This document shows, one piece after another, positions 5,095 to 5,152 of a stretch of DNA of 5,152 bases; positions within the stretch are counted from its first letter, which is position 1, and each line of letters begins with the position of its first letter. The notes below the pieces were generated by a model. That model was given only the letters and a program-made list of their open reading frames with translations, did not search any database and was not told the origin of the DNA. The position numbers and the translations under genes are program-made. Source of the stretch: an uncultured Clostridia bacterium (GTDB lineage Bacteria; Bacillota; Clostridia; Christensenellales; Aristaeellaceae); contig CALVTV010000039.1 of assembly GCA_944363005.1 (NCBI GenBank), positions 1-5,152 of the forward strand, read 5' to 3'.

Positions 5095-5152
5095 CGCGCG
5101 CCTCCTCTGCGGTTGTGCAGCAGCAAAAACAGAAAGAAAGGACCGCCGATCA
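5091..5152 (-). CDS. C-terminal end of a FecCD-type ABC importer permease, cut by the window edge
   Basis: On the - strand, 19 complete codons run from the right edge to a TGA at 5093-5091 that overlaps the ATPase start codon by 4 nt. The peptide IGGPFFLFLLLHNRRGGAR has the typical end of a FecCD/BtuC permease: the last membrane helix beginning with (I/T)GxPFFLxLL, then a short basic cytoplasmic tail. With the adjoining FepC-type ATPase this supports an iron-chelate or cobalamin importer operon, with the rest of the permease and probably a binding protein to the right of the window. The call rests on a very short peptide plus context. Confidence 0.8.
   Translation of the reverse strand, partial: IGGPFFLFLLLHNRRGGAR

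Overview
The window looks like a chromosomal segment from a fairly GC-rich member of the Clostridia. A gut commensal of the Christensenellales or Oscillospirales kind would fit, but that rank is a guess. The reasons are the Firmicutes flavour of the proteins (a clostridial-type sirtuin, a MepA-like MATE pump, a CmpB-family membrane protein), strong AGGAGG-type ribosome binding sites, and SigA-like promoters with 17-bp spacers. There is no phage, insertion sequence, CRISPR array or RNA gene that I can recognise. Coding density is high and every gene apart from the two cut by the window edges appears intact.

Layout, left to right. (1) Positions 1-176, + strand: the last 57 codons of a sugar-kinase-like phosphotransferase that resembles the C-terminus of N-acetylhexosamine 1-kinase (NahK). 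(2) Positions 298-1020, - strand: a complete 240-residue Sir2 NAD-dependent deacetylase, converging on the kinase, with a stem-loop plus T-rich tail at its 3' end. (3) Positions 1021-1157: a compact divergent promoter region with one near-consensus promoter for the sirtuin and another for the next gene. (4) Positions 1158-2525, + strand: a 455-residue MATE-family efflux pump of the MepA type. (5) Positions 2526-2636: a leader-like gap with four alternating complementary 5-mers. (6) Positions 2637-3638 and 3659-4198, + strand: two tandem membrane-protein genes 20 nt apart, a CmpB-family (PF06541-like) protein with an N-terminal coiled-coil extension and a DUF308/HdeD-like protein. (7) Positions 4199-4350: a structured intergenic region with a stem-loop that probably terminates transcription from both sides. 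(8) Positions 4351-5152, - strand: the ATPase of an iron-siderophore/cobalamin-type ABC importer and, overlapping it by 4 nt, the last 19 codons of its FecCD-type permease.

The MATE pump, CmpB-like and DUF308-like genes could form one membrane or envelope-stress transcription unit driven from the promoter at 1097-1125, since I see no convincing promoter or U-tract terminator between them. The ABC importer genes are a separate operon arriving from the right edge, and the kinase tail belongs to an operon to the left. The sirtuin and MATE pump share only the divergent control region.

I found no clearly novel system. The points most worth a second look are the coiled-coil CmpB/DUF308 pair, the alternating-pairing leader in front of it, and the divergent sirtuin/MATE promoter region.
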